DNA from: Bacteroidota bacterium
Lineage (GTDB): Bacteria; Bacteroidota; Ignavibacteria; UBA10030; UBA6906
Assembly (NCBI GenBank): GCA_030835135.1
Contig: JAUQWO010000003.1
Location: 106,694 to 170,693 of the forward strand
Direction of reading: 5' to 3'
Length of the DNA: 64,000 nucleotides
This document shows positions 1 through 11,739 of the stretch, in pieces. Position 1 is the stretch's first letter. Each line of letters begins with the position of its first letter. Both the position numbers and the translations under genes were made by a program. The notes under the pieces are model-generated. The model saw nothing but the letters and a program-made list of their open reading frames with translations. It made no database searches and was not told the origin of the DNA.

Positions 1-498
1 GAGATGCGGGCCAGCTCGCGCGACCGGGTGCAGGACTACGCCGAGAAGTTCGGGGTGCCCTTCTATGCCGGGAAACGTCCGTGGAGCGTGAAGGTGGATG
101 TGGCACTCCCCTGCGCCACACAGAACGAACTGCACAAGGAAGATGCGGAAGAGCTCCTGAAGAACGGCTGTATGTGCGTGTGCGAAGGCGCGAACATGCC
201 GACGACCCTCGACGGCGTGAAGGTGTTCCTCGATGCGAAGGTCCTGTATTCACCGGGCAAGGCGTCGAACGCGGGTGGCGTGGCGACGTCCGGACTCGAG
301 ATGAGCCAGAACAGCATGCGTCTCCCGTGGCCGAAGGAAGAAGTGGACCACCGGCTCCATCAGATCATGAAGAGCATTCACAAAACCTGCCTCGAGACGG
401 CCGAGAAGTACGGCACGCCGGGCAATTATGTGAACGGCGCCAACATCGCCGGCTTCCTGAAGGTCGCCGACGCAATGATGGATCAGGGACTGGTCTAA
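1..498 (+). CDS. gdhA: NADP-type glutamate dehydrogenase, C-terminal part
   Basis: Catalyses reversible reductive amination of 2-oxoglutarate to glutamate in the cytoplasm. Only about 165 C-terminal residues are present; the gene enters from the left edge, so the start is outside the window (full family length is about 445). Visible family signatures are PCATQNEL and CEGANMPTTLDG in the nucleotide-binding domain and NAGGVATSGLEMSQNS near the C-terminus, all typical of hexameric bacterial GdhA. It ends in MDQGLV and is followed by a palindrome and a strong intrinsic terminator, so it is the last gene of its transcript. Confidence 0.95.
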   Translation, partial: EMRASSRDRVQDYAEKFGVPFYAGKRPWSVKVDVALPCATQNELHKEDAEELLKNGCMCVCEGANMPTTLDGVKVFLDAKVLYSPGKASNAGGVATSGLEMSQNSMRLPWPKEEVDHRLHQIMKSIHKTCLETAEKYGTPGNYVNGANIAGFLKVADAMMDQGLV

Positions 499-503
499 TT
501 CAG

Positions 504-535
504 AATTCAGATATCGGATATCAGATATCTGAATT
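504..535. repeat. Short AT-rich palindrome downstream of gdhA
   Basis: A 12-bp perfect inverted repeat (AATTCAGATATC at 504-515 paired with 524-535) around an 8-base loop that itself repeats GATATC. It lies 6 bases after the stop codon and 25 bases before the terminator. It is made of GATATC units and differs sharply in composition from the GC-rich surroundings. A similar palindrome occurs after the tRNA gene at 58148-58168. Confidence 0.7.
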
Positions 536-560
536 GCATTGACAGTTGGTACCTGCTAAT

Positions 561-600
561 GAAGAACGGGTCTCGCGATCGGGACCCGTTCTTCATTTCA
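561..600 (+). terminator. Intrinsic terminator of gdhA
   Basis: A perfect 12-bp stem (GAAGAACGGGTC at 561-572 with GACCCGTTCTTC at 583-594) and a 10-base loop, followed by ATTTCA. The A/T symmetry means it could also stop transcription arriving from the oppositely oriented gene at 620-1876. Confidence 0.85.
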
Positions 601-619
601 CACCTATCAAGCCGCACGA

Positions 620-1876
620 TCACCGCAAACTTTCTCCCGCGAAGTGCGTGTAGCCAACGCCGGAGACCTCTCTCCCCGTCATCCCCGCCGCCCAGGGCAG
701 GCCCAGATCGCTGAAGAACGCATCTTCCTGCGCGGCCACGACCATCGCGGGGTCAATATCGCGGACCCGGCGGAACAGACCCTTCGTATTCGGCGGGAAC
801 ATCTCCCAATCCTCCGCTTCCGTGATGAATGCCGGGTCGATCGTGCGTATCACCGGACAACTGTCGTGCATGAGGTTGACGGCGAGGGTCTGCGCGCGGG
901 CAAGCTCCGGCGGACAGAGGACGGGTGCGGTGCCGCGGATCGCCTCGACGAAATTCTTGAACCCATCATACCGCCACTTGTCGTGCAACCGGTTGTCGAA
1001 GGTCTCCACCGTCCCGTCCGCGTACCGCACGATCGTGAACCCCTCGTCGGTCTGCCAGTATGCCGTCCCCCTGTCCCCGGAGAAGACCATCCGGGGTCCG
1101 TGCGGAGCAGCATTGGCATGCGTCAGGATCACATGCATGCGTACGTGTTCATCGGTGACCATCTTCAACTGCACCGTATCGGTGCTCTCCAGAGGATTCG
1201 CGCGGTACAGATGTGCCGCCAGCGATCTGATGGATGCCGCGCCTGCTGTCTGTGACCCGGCGTAGAGGATGTTCAGAAGATAATGTGCATTCGCATTGTT
1301 CGCCGGACTGTCGAGTATCCAGTCCGTACCGATGCGCAGTTTCCCCGTCCATTCGTTGCGCGTGAAGTACTGCTTGCTGCGCGGCCAGCCGCAGAACAGC
1401 GTCGCACGCGTGAGCGTTCCGAGCCGGCCACTCTGGATCCGCGCTTTGAGCTGACGCAGGGAATTGCTGTAGACGTGCTGAAAGCCGATCGCGCAGTGAC
1501 GGCCCGTCCTGTCCCGGGCCGCTATCAACTGGTCCACCTCCTGCACCGTCCCTGCCACAGGCTTCTCGCAATAGACATGCAGACCCGCTTCCATGGCGGC
1601 GACACTCACCGGGACGTGTTGATGGATCCCGATCGGGACGGTGAGGACATCCGTGGTCCCGGGCCCGGAGGACATGAACTGTTCCACGGATTCATAGAGC
1701 GTCACCCCTTCCTGCTGGAGGGAGGTGACCATCTCCGGCCGCGCCGCACGATCGACCGGAAGCGCCACCACACCGGTCAACCGGGCCAGCCCCTGGCGAG
1801 CGAGCCAGCGGACAGCATCAATGTGGACGAGGCCGTAACCGCCGAGCCCGATGACGACAAAGCGAATGGGTTCCAT
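620..1876 (-). CDS. Gfo/Idh/MocA family oxidoreductase
   Basis: Predicted NAD(P)-dependent oxidoreductase of the glucose-fructose oxidoreductase/inositol dehydrogenase family, 418 residues, cytoplasmic, with no signal peptide. The N-terminal Rossmann motif GLGGYG is at residues 10-15 and the family EKP motif at 104-106 (YCEKPVAG). The C-terminal half has the usual mixed alpha/beta substrate domain. The substrate cannot be read from sequence; family members act on sugars, inositols, sugar acids or bile pigments. The start is followed at once by the Rossmann strand (MEPIRFVVIG), but no good ribosome-binding site precedes it. It stands alone, convergent with gdhA and divergent from the gene at 2023. 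Confidence 0.85.
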   Translation of the reverse strand: MEPIRFVVIGLGGYGLVHIDAVRWLARQGLARLTGVVALPVDRAARPEMVTSLQQEGVTLYESVEQFMSSGPGTTDVLTVPIGIHQHVPVSVAAMEAGLHVYCEKPVAGTVQEVDQLIAARDRTGRHCAIGFQHVYSNSLRQLKARIQSGRLGTLTRATLFCGWPRSKQYFTRNEWTGKLRIGTDWILDSPANNANAHYLLNILYAGSQTAGAASIRSLAAHLYRANPLESTDTVQLKMVTDEHVRMHVILTHANAAPHGPRMVFSGDRGTAYWQTDEGFTIVRYADGTVETFDNRLHDKWRYDGFKNFVEAIRGTAPVLCPPELARAQTLAVNLMHDSCPVIRTIDPAFITEAEDWEMFPPNTKGLFRRVRDIDPAMVVAAQEDAFFSDLGLPWAAGMTGREVSGVGYTHFAGESLR

Positions 1877-2022
1877 AGGGGATTCAGATCTTATGATTGA
1901 TCGAAGGGGTGCCGGTGGATCGCCGTTCCGGGGGTGTCGCCCGTCGGACGGGAAGCAGAGCGGAAGAAGAAGGAAAATATCCGTATCTTACAGATGTACT
2001 GACAGTCACTGCGCGTGGACCT

Positions 2023-2508
2023 ATGAATGACCTACCGTTGAACCCGCTCGTTGCGATCCAGGGCATGCTTGCGCCCGCCCTGGGTATCTCTGCGGTCGGA
2101 CTGTTACTGCTCGGCCTCAATAACCGGTACTCGATCCTCGTGAACCGCCTGCGGCTGTTGCATGAGGAGCGGAGGAAGTACCTGCGACACCTGCAGCAAC
2201 ATGATCACCTGGAATATGCGGACAACATCCGGTTCATGAGCATCAGCAGCCAGAGCGGCGAGTTGCTCATCCGCAGCCGGCTGGTCCGCAACGCGATCCT
2301 GTCCATGCAGACCGCTATCGCACTGTTCGTGCTCACCTCGGTGATGATCGGGGTGAATCTGCTGGTGGCCGCGGACATCATGAAGGTGGTCCCGCTGGCG
2401 ATCTTCGTCGGCGGCATGCTGAGCGTGCTGACGGGGATCCTCTTCGCCGGACGCGAAGTGCACCGCTCGTACCGGATCGTGCTGCTGGAGGCAAAGGCGG
2501 ACGACTGA
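2023..2508 (+). CDS. DUF2721-like membrane protein
   Basis: A 161-residue protein with three predicted membrane helices (about residues 14-33, 90-112 and 118-140) and a charged, probably helical segment between the first and second. The NNRYS motif right after helix 1 and the overall layout fit the DUF2721 family, whose function is unknown. The reading frame is open upstream to 1897, but the extra 42 residues are arginine-rich and unlike the family, so the ATG at 2023 is preferred. Its stop lies only 3 bases from the stop of the convergent pyrophosphatase gene, with no visible terminator between them. Confidence 0.7.
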   Translation: MNDLPLNPLVAIQGMLAPALGISAVGLLLLGLNNRYSILVNRLRLLHEERRKYLRHLQQHDHLEYADNIRFMSISSQSGELLIRSRLVRNAILSMQTAIALFVLTSVMIGVNLLVAADIMKVVPLAIFVGGMLSVLTGILFAGREVHRSYRIVLLEAKADD

Positions 2509-2511
2509 GCG

Positions 2512-3126
2512 TCATCCGCCATACACCTCTTCGTAATCCTGGATGGCGGCCTGAACCACCTGGAATGCGTGGTCGGCACCGTACACCTTCTCGATGGCAA
2601 CATGGACCGTCGGGTCGCCGGGGATCAGCTTGTACGTCGCAAAGTAGTGCCGCAGACGCTCGATCAGGATCTCGGGGAGGTCCTTGATGTCGCGCACTTC
2701 ACTCCAGAAGGAATCGTTGTCCAGGATCGCAATGATCTTGTCGTCCGCCTCTCCCCGGTCCACCATCAGGATCCCACCAACGACACGCGCGTTCATGATG
2801 ACCTCCGCGCGGCTGATCGGACGCTCACTGAGCACGCAGATATCCAGCGGGTCACCATCGCCATGCCTCCCGCTGCCGGAGATCGCACCAACACGGCTCG
2901 CACAATACGTCCGCGGGATGAAACCGTACAGCGACGGCGGCAGCGATGAACTCCGTTGCGGACGATCGACGCGGAGATAGCCCGTCGCCTTGTCCACCTC
3001 GTACTTGATGAGGTCGAACGGGGTGATCTCGATGAACGCATGGACCAGGGAGGGGGGCTTCGGGCCGACCTCCAGGCCGTGCCACGGATGCGGGCGCCAG
3101 CGGTAGAATGGGCGCGGGAATGTCAT
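2512..3126 (-). CDS. ppa: Inorganic pyrophosphatase, family I
   Basis: Hydrolyses pyrophosphate to phosphate in the cytoplasm, pulling biosynthetic reactions forward. The metal-binding signature DGDPLDICV is present with Asp90, Asp92 and Asp95, and [12 protein letters not shown] supplies further acidic ligands. At 204 residues it is longer than the roughly 175-residue enterobacterial enzyme, with N-terminal ([13 protein letters not shown]) and C-terminal extensions. A GGAG lies about 10 bases before the ATG. Just upstream on the same strand is the lipoprotein gene at 3143-3802; the 16-base gap suggests co-transcription. Confidence 0.92.
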   Translation of the reverse strand: MTFPRPFYRWRPHPWHGLEVGPKPPSLVHAFIEITPFDLIKYEVDKATGYLRVDRPQRSSSLPPSLYGFIPRTYCASRVGAISGSGRHGDGDPLDICVLSERPISRAEVIMNARVVGGILMVDRGEADDKIIAILDNDSFWSEVRDIKDLPEILIERLRHYFATYKLIPGDPTVHVAIEKVYGADHAFQVVQAAIQDYEEVYGG

Positions 3127-3142
3127 ACGTCTGGGTCTCCGG

Positions 3143-3802
3143 TCAGCTCGTCACGCCGGCATTCTTCATCGATGCCAGCTTGCCGAGGTCGATGGAACGG
3201 GCGGCTTCCTTCAGGGCGGACATGTCGACGTCACTCCCCTCGATGGATACGACGAAACGCTTCTCAACGAGGATGTTGAGTTCGCCGCTGCGCCCCTGGT
3301 TGTCATATTTTTCAAATGCCTTGTGACCGTCAAAGGTCGTGGTCTTCTCGTAGCCGGCGTCAGACTCCTTATCCACCTCGGCGAATGCCCAGGCCATGGT
3401 CGCCATGCCGACGAGTCCGCTGACATTCCCCATGTCGCTGATCGTGACGGTGATGCGCGCGCCGTCCGTCGATGTGTAGTTCGCATGGGCCTGGGACACA
3501 TGTACGCCCATGGCGGCGACCTTCTCTCCCTCTGCTCCTTCGCGGGCGATCGCCCCGATCTTCTCGGGCAGCAGAGCTTTCAGCTCACGAAAATCAACCG
3601 GCTCGACCTTCGCTCCGGTGTTCGCCGCATCGCTCAACCCCTTCAGGGCCTCCGTCATGCCCTGCGCCCCCTGCTGCAGCGCCTTGCCGGCTTCACCGGC
3701 CTGCTGCGCCATCTCCTCCATCTTCTTCTGCTCTGCGGATTTCCCGCAGCCGACGAGGAACAACCCTGTCGCCAGGGCGGCAACGATCAGTATCCTGCTC
3801 AT
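3143..3802 (-). CDS. Putative lipoprotein of unknown function
   Basis: A 219-residue protein with a clear lipoprotein signal: [20 protein letters not shown], with lipobox LVGC and Cys19 as the expected lipidated residue. A charged coiled-coil-like stretch follows ([17 protein letters not shown]), then a soluble domain with no family I recognise. The start at 3802 is chosen because GGGAG lies 8 bases upstream and the signal peptide begins there; the open frame extends to 3925 with no such features. It is probably anchored to a cell membrane facing the periplasm. It lies directly upstream of ppa. An 11-G run sits about 108 bp before the start codon. Confidence 0.75.
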   Translation of the reverse strand: MSRILIVAALATGLFLVGCGKSAEQKKMEEMAQQAGEAGKALQQGAQGMTEALKGLSDAANTGAKVEPVDFRELKALLPEKIGAIAREGAEGEKVAAMGVHVSQAHANYTSTDGARITVTISDMGNVSGLVGMATMAWAFAEVDKESDAGYEKTTTFDGHKAFEKYDNQGRSGELNILVEKRFVVSIEGSDVDMSALKEAARSIDLGKLASMKNAGVTS

Positions 3803-3909
3803 GGAGCGGTCTCCCGGGTATGGGATGGTCATGTGGGAATGTCTGCCGTGGAACACTGAGCCAAGGTAAGCATTGACGGCGACACAAACAAGAGTGCCGC
3901 CGTCACCTC

Positions 3910-3920
3910 GGGGGGGGGGG
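3910..3920. repeat. Homopolymer run of 11 G (C on the minus strand)
   Basis: Eleven consecutive G residues in the 133-bp gap between the histidine kinase-like gene (stop 3936) and the lipoprotein start (3802). On the minus strand it is upstream of a possible TTGTTT/TACCTT promoter for the lipoprotein. Such tracts can slip during replication, and are also a common place for sequencing error. Confidence 0.8.
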
Positions 3921-3935
3921 AACACTACGCGGGGT

Positions 3936-6020
3936 TCAACGCCGCCAGCGAGTCAGCAACAGATGCACGATATCCAGACTCAGAGGCTTCTCGATCGTGT
4001 CGTCCATGCCGGCAGAGATGCATCGCCGCTGGTCAGATTCCTGCATGTCAGCGCTCATGGCAATGATCCGGAGGCCGTACGCCGCACTCCCCATTGCCCG
4101 GATCGCGGCGGCCGTGGCGAACCCATCCAGACCCGGCATCCGGACGTCAAGAAAGGTCAGGTCATACTGGACCGCCCGGACCGCCTCGACGGCTTCGAAC
4201 CCGTCCCGGGCAATGTCCACAGTGCAGCCAAGGCTTTCGAGCATCCTCCGGGCCACCGCCCGGTTGATCTCTTCATCATCGGCGACGAGGACGCGCATGC
4301 CCGCTCCGGGCAGGACGATGGGGGCCACCACACTGCCGTCTGCCTGGACCGCCGCCGGTTCCGCCGCCTGGATGGGTGCCGGAGGCATGACGATGCGCAA
4401 GGACTGACCGGAGGTCGCGGCAACACACGGGATCCGGCACCGGAAGATGCTCCCCCTGCCGGGTTCACTCTCGACCGCAATGGATCCCCCCATGCTTTCG
4501 ATCACCTGCTTGCAGAACTTGAGCCCGACCCCGCGCGGAGAATCCGTGCGCAGGAACACGGGGTCGTCGGTCCCACCGTTCTGAAAGAGCGTGGGGATCC
4601 TCGCCGGGGCGATCCCTTCGCCGGTGTCCGTAACATCACTCCGCAGTACCACCGCTCCGTTCGCACCGCGTTCCACGTGCACCGACACGATCACCTCGCC
4701 TTGATGGGTGAAGCGCAGGGCATTGCCGACGAGTTCGGTCAGGATCTCCGTCCACCGATCGGCATCCAACCGGAGCACCGGAGGGACATCCGTATCCACG
4801 CGCATGGACAGCGCCAGCCCGCGTTCGCGCGCGATCCGCGCAAACCGGTCCACGAGTGAGAGAACAGTCTCCCGCACATCGGTATCACGCGGCCTGACCA
4901 CGAACGGACGATCATCGGGGTCCTCCATGGCACCTTCATCATGGGTCTCGCCCGGTTCAAGGTCCTGCAGCGCGGTCCGCAGATCATCAACAAAACGCCG
5001 TTGACGGTCAGATAAGCCGGACTCGAGGAGCAGTGCCGTTATCCCACGCACCGTGGCCAGCGGTCCGCGTGCCGAGTACGCTGCATCGATGCGCGCCTCC
5101 TGCGTTCCTGGTGCGCCCTCCTGGGCCTTTTCGCGCAGGACGACAAGTTCGCGGTGCTTGGCACGCACAACGCGCAACGCCTCCTCGGCCTCCGCGCGTG
5201 CGTCGAAGATCTCGTCAGCGAGCCGCGCATTCTCTTCCTCTGCAGCGCGCAGCGCGGTGAGGTCTTTCATGAACAGCATCATGACGCGGTCGCCATTCTG
5301 CCGTACGTTGGCCACTGTCATATCCACCGTCAGTACCCCACCCGCTTTGTTCTGCACATGGAGGCGCACCGGATTCCCCGGGATCGCACCCGCGGGAGCG
5401 GTGAGCACGGACAGAAGAACGTTGACCGAATCGGGTGCGACGAACTGCGCTATGTCGTTCTGGAGAAGCTCATCGGGATGGTAGCCCAACGCACTGATGG
5501 CCGACGCACTGGCGTTGAGGATCTTACGTTCCCGGACAACGAACACCAGGTCGGAGGTATGGGACATGAGGCGACGGTAGCGGTCCTCGACCTCGTTCAC
5601 CTGCCGTTCCATCGAGCGCTTGAAGAGGGTCATGGCGATGGCAGAGCGCATCTGGTCATCGTCGTACGGCTTGTTGATCAGGCCGAAGGGCTCGGTGACC
5701 TGGGCCCGCTGGAGCGTGGCCGGATCAGCATGGGCAGTGGCGTAGATCACCGGGATGTTGGTGCGCGCACGGATGCGTCGCGCAGCCTCCACGCCATCCA
5801 TCGTCCCCTTCAGCTTGATGTCCATCAGCATGAGGTCCGGACGGGCGGTCTCGGCTGTATGGATCGCTTCTTCACCGGAAGCGACGACGGCCCCGACACG
5901 GTACCCCCACGATTCCAGCCGGCGCCTGACATCCTCGGCCGCGATACGCTCGTCCTCAACGATGACGATGGTCTTGCCAGCGGGTTGGTGGGCTGCACCC
6001 TTGGGGCCGATCGTTAGCAT
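3936..6020 (-). CDS. Hybrid sensor protein: REC-PAS-HisKA-like-HATPase-REC, no phospho-His
   Basis: A 694-residue cytoplasmic signalling protein. The N-terminal receiver (about 17-135) has acidic residues 22-24, phospho-acceptor Asp67 and Lys117. A PAS domain (about 145-255) and a coiled coil (260-305) follow. The dimerisation region (about 310-355) reads AYSARGPLATVRGI where SHEIRTPLNGI is expected, so Tyr315 stands where the phosphorylated His should be. The ATPase domain keeps the N box (Asn433), DTGEGI (465-470) and GVGLKFCKQ. The C-terminal receiver (575-694) has Asp581/582, Asp625, Ser656 and Lys678. It may act as a scaffold, phosphatase or receiver-driven regulator rather than a kinase. 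It has no membrane segments. The next gene region, across 614 bp, encodes a second hybrid kinase in the opposite direction. Confidence 0.85.
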   Translation of the reverse strand: MLTIGPKGAAHQPAGKTIVIVEDERIAAEDVRRRLESWGYRVGAVVASGEEAIHTAETARPDLMLMDIKLKGTMDGVEAARRIRARTNIPVIYATAHADPATLQRAQVTEPFGLINKPYDDDQMRSAIAMTLFKRSMERQVNEVEDRYRRLMSHTSDLVFVVRERKILNASASAISALGYHPDELLQNDIAQFVAPDSVNVLLSVLTAPAGAIPGNPVRLHVQNKAGGVLTVDMTVANVRQNGDRVMMLFMKDLTALRAAEEENARLADEIFDARAEAEEALRVVRAKHRELVVLREKAQEGAPGTQEARIDAAYSARGPLATVRGITALLLESGLSDRQRRFVDDLRTALQDLEPGETHDEGAMEDPDDRPFVVRPRDTDVRETVLSLVDRFARIARERGLALSMRVDTDVPPVLRLDADRWTEILTELVGNALRFTHQGEVIVSVHVERGANGAVVLRSDVTDTGEGIAPARIPTLFQNGGTDDPVFLRTDSPRGVGLKFCKQVIESMGGSIAVESEPGRGSIFRCRIPCVAATSGQSLRIVMPPAPIQAAEPAAVQADGSVVAPIVLPGAGMRVLVADDEEINRAVARRMLESLGCTVDIARDGFEAVEAVRAVQYDLTFLDVRMPGLDGFATAAAIRAMGSAAYGLRIIAMSADMQESDQRRCISAGMDDTIEKPLSLDIVHLLLTRWRR

Positions 6021-6634
6021 TGATGTATGCCTGGCTGTGGAAGATATTCGTGATGACGCCTATCCGCAACTCTTTACGACATTTCAAGTGCAGGAAACGG
6101 TTCCAGTCCTGTTCATCAGAAATCTACCCGCCCTCCCTTTCCGGCAAGAACGTCCATCTGTTGATTGCTTGATTCAACCAACCTTTCCTGAGTTTTCGTG
6201 GAACTGAATCATTTCAGGGGTGATCCGTGGAGAAAGGCCGACCTTGCGAGAGAAATTGGGAAAGAGCGATATAATTGAATCCGCAATATATTACGAAATG
6301 CCGTGGCCTTTGTCAAGGGGAAATATCGTCCAACGCTGATCCTGCGCCGGGTCTCCCACGAGCGGTTGCGAGTCACCGTTGAGCGTGCATATCTATCCTG
6401 ACCCCACAGGAGGAACAAGTCACGCGTGCGCCCTCCTCCGCTTTCCGCGGGACTCTCTCCATTGCCGGAGGAGGATATTTCACTACCCTCTTGGCTGATA
6501 TTCGCCAGCTCTGCCTCTCCCTGACCCCCGGATATGCTGCTTTCAAGACCCATGGGCTATATCGGGTGGCATGATTCATGCCAAATCCTTCATGTATTCC
6601 CATGTGCGTTCGCATACCGGACACTGAGGTTTGC
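6021..6634. other. Divergent intergenic region between two hybrid kinase genes
   Basis: 614 bp with no convincing gene. It includes an AT-rich patch (about 6250-6320) unlike the GC-rich surroundings, and presumably holds the promoters of both flanking genes. An open frame on the minus strand (6209-6553) has no ribosome-binding site or recognisable product. I see no riboswitch-like structure. Confidence 0.5.
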
Positions 6635-9959
<3,325 letters not shown>

Positions 9960-9985
<26 letters not shown>

Positions 9986-10556
9986 GTGCAGCAATCCTCC
10001 GGAGGAGAGGTGACCGGGCAATGTCCGCCGGCGACGTGAAGCTGTCGCTGATCCCTTTCGTCAGATCGCGGCCGATCGCATTGTAGACGGCAGCAACGTA
10101 CAGCGAGCAGAAGAGCTTCCGTTCCCTGCGTAGGGTATCCCTGCGATCGATGCCGGCCCCCAGCAGGCGCCGAATGCCGAGCAGCACCGCCTTCCACGTT
10201 GCATATTCCTTGCCCAGCTCCTTCTGCGCCGCCTCCACCAGCCGCAGCCGCTCATCGGGTGTGATCTCTTCAGTGCTGGCGAACCACTCCACGTCGCCGT
10301 GGTAGCCACGCACATTTGTCGAGAGCGGGGTGACCACGACGCCCTTCCCCACAGCTTCGAGGACCATCAAACGCCCATTCCACCATACGGCAAGTCCGGC
10401 ATGCGAGTACGGGGACCCCGTAACCCACCGGATGACGCGGGAAGCGAGCGAGAGCCCCCGGTACAAGAGCACGTCGCCATTCTGGATCTGTACCCTGGCG
10501 TCGTCGTACGCCATACGTTCGGGTGTGGTATGTTTGAATCGGGTTCGGGACCGCAT
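9960..10556 (-). CDS. YiiX/YebB-like permuted papain-fold hydrolase
   Basis: A 198-residue protein resembling circularly permuted NlpC/P60-type cysteine hydrolases (YiiX/YebB group). The pattern is NGDVLLYRG at the start, a His in [12 protein letters not shown], and a Cys in LFCSLYVAA later on, the order expected for the permuted fold. Known members cleave peptide or lipid-linked amide/ester bonds. No signal peptide is seen. Start 10556 is supported by AGGAG 7 bases upstream; an earlier in-frame start at 10616 has none. The 3' end overlaps the convergent hybrid kinase gene by 26 bp. Confidence 0.7.
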
Positions 10557-10737
10557 GGGAGACTCCTGATTGGTGGACCGGTGGCATAAGGTGCGAAAAC
10601 GGCAGAAAGAATGCAATCAGGGCCGGTTGCATCTCTCACAGAAGTTCAGTATCTACGATGGTGTTCCTTGCGGGCGCAGCATATACCCCCGCTGATCTTC
10701 CCCACCTGCGCACGATCTCGACACTATGGAGAATCGT

Positions 10738-11703
10738 ATGACCGGCCCCGGCTTCAGAGACCTGCCTGCAGCGGTAAAGGCGGTCCTGATCCTGTTCATC
10801 GCCAAAGCAACGCTGGCATTCCTCGAGTACGTCGTCCCCTTTGTTGCACCTCCCATGCCCTTGCCGTTCGCCAGGGGGATCTTCTCGTTCGCGATACCTG
10901 CCGTCTTCATTCCGCTCGTCCTGTACTGGACCTTCCGCCGCTCACCGGCGACGGGATACTGGGGAACCATCGCCTACGTTCCTCTCAGTGTCCTCGCGAA
11001 TGCGATCCTGGTGTTCACACCGTATTTTCTCGTCCGTCCGCTCGACATCCCGAACCCCGACCCCTATGCCCTGGCACGGAACCTGGAACTCTGGGGCCGG
11101 GCGATCACCACGGCCGTTTCGTTGCTCCTCCTCGCGATGGTCCTCCGGCGGACGGTCCGGCGCTGGGTCAACCAGAGGGAAGAGCTCATTCTCAGCCAGC
11201 GGTATCCCTCCCGGCGAAGTCCATCCCTCGCGGAGCGCGGGGCATGGGTGTTGCCTATCATTTTCGGGGTGATCACACCCACGCTTGTCTGGCTCGCGGT
11301 CAATGTCGTCGTCGGGGGAACTCCCCCCGCCGATGCACTCATGGACACGCTCCTGGAACATCTGAAGGGCCGGGGGTTCCTGTTGGATGTGTTCAGTCTC
11401 CTGCCGTTCGTCGCTCTCGCGATCATCAGCCACTATAACGCGGGCCGCGTCCCCGGCATCACGCTCTGGAGCGTCACCATCGGTGGGATCATCGGCATCC
11501 TCGCCCTGCTCATTCCGGCATACTGGGTGGCCTGGGATACGATCTACAATGACGTCGCCGGCGACGAGAAGACCACCGGCGCACTCGTCTTCTTCTTCAC
11601 ACCGCTGTATTGTCTTGCCACCATGCTCGGTGGCATGCTGCTCGGATGGGTCATGGCGCGCATCATGCGACGCGGGGTCGACGATATCGTCGACGACATC
11701 TGA
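10738..11703 (+). CDS. Multipass membrane protein of unknown function
   Basis: A 321-residue protein with about eight predicted transmembrane helices, including segments beginning AVKAVLILF, IFSFAIPAVF, VLANAILVF, AVSLLLLAMV, WVLPIIFGV, LLPFVALAI, IGGIIGILAL and LYCLATMLGG. I do not recognise the family. Start 10738 is preferred over the ATG at 10726 because GGAG lies 6 bases before it. The peptidase gene at 11740 follows after 36 bp on the same strand, so the two may be co-transcribed. Confidence 0.6.
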   Translation: MTGPGFRDLPAAVKAVLILFIAKATLAFLEYVVPFVAPPMPLPFARGIFSFAIPAVFIPLVLYWTFRRSPATGYWGTIAYVPLSVLANAILVFTPYFLVRPLDIPNPDPYALARNLELWGRAITTAVSLLLLAMVLRRTVRRWVNQREELILSQRYPSRRSPSLAERGAWVLPIIFGVITPTLVWLAVNVVVGGTPPADALMDTLLEHLKGRGFLLDVFSLLPFVALAIISHYNAGRVPGITLWSVTIGGIIGILALLIPAYWVAWDTIYNDVAGDEKTTGALVFFFTPLYCLATMLGGMLLGWVMARIMRRGVDDIVDDI

Positions 11704-11739
11704 GCCGATCACCGTTCCACAGTCAAACCGGGTACTCGT

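Noticed and set aside
6209..6553. 114-codon minus-strand frame between the hybrid kinases
   Set aside because: No ribosome-binding site or recognisable features; crosses an AT-rich promoter-like region.
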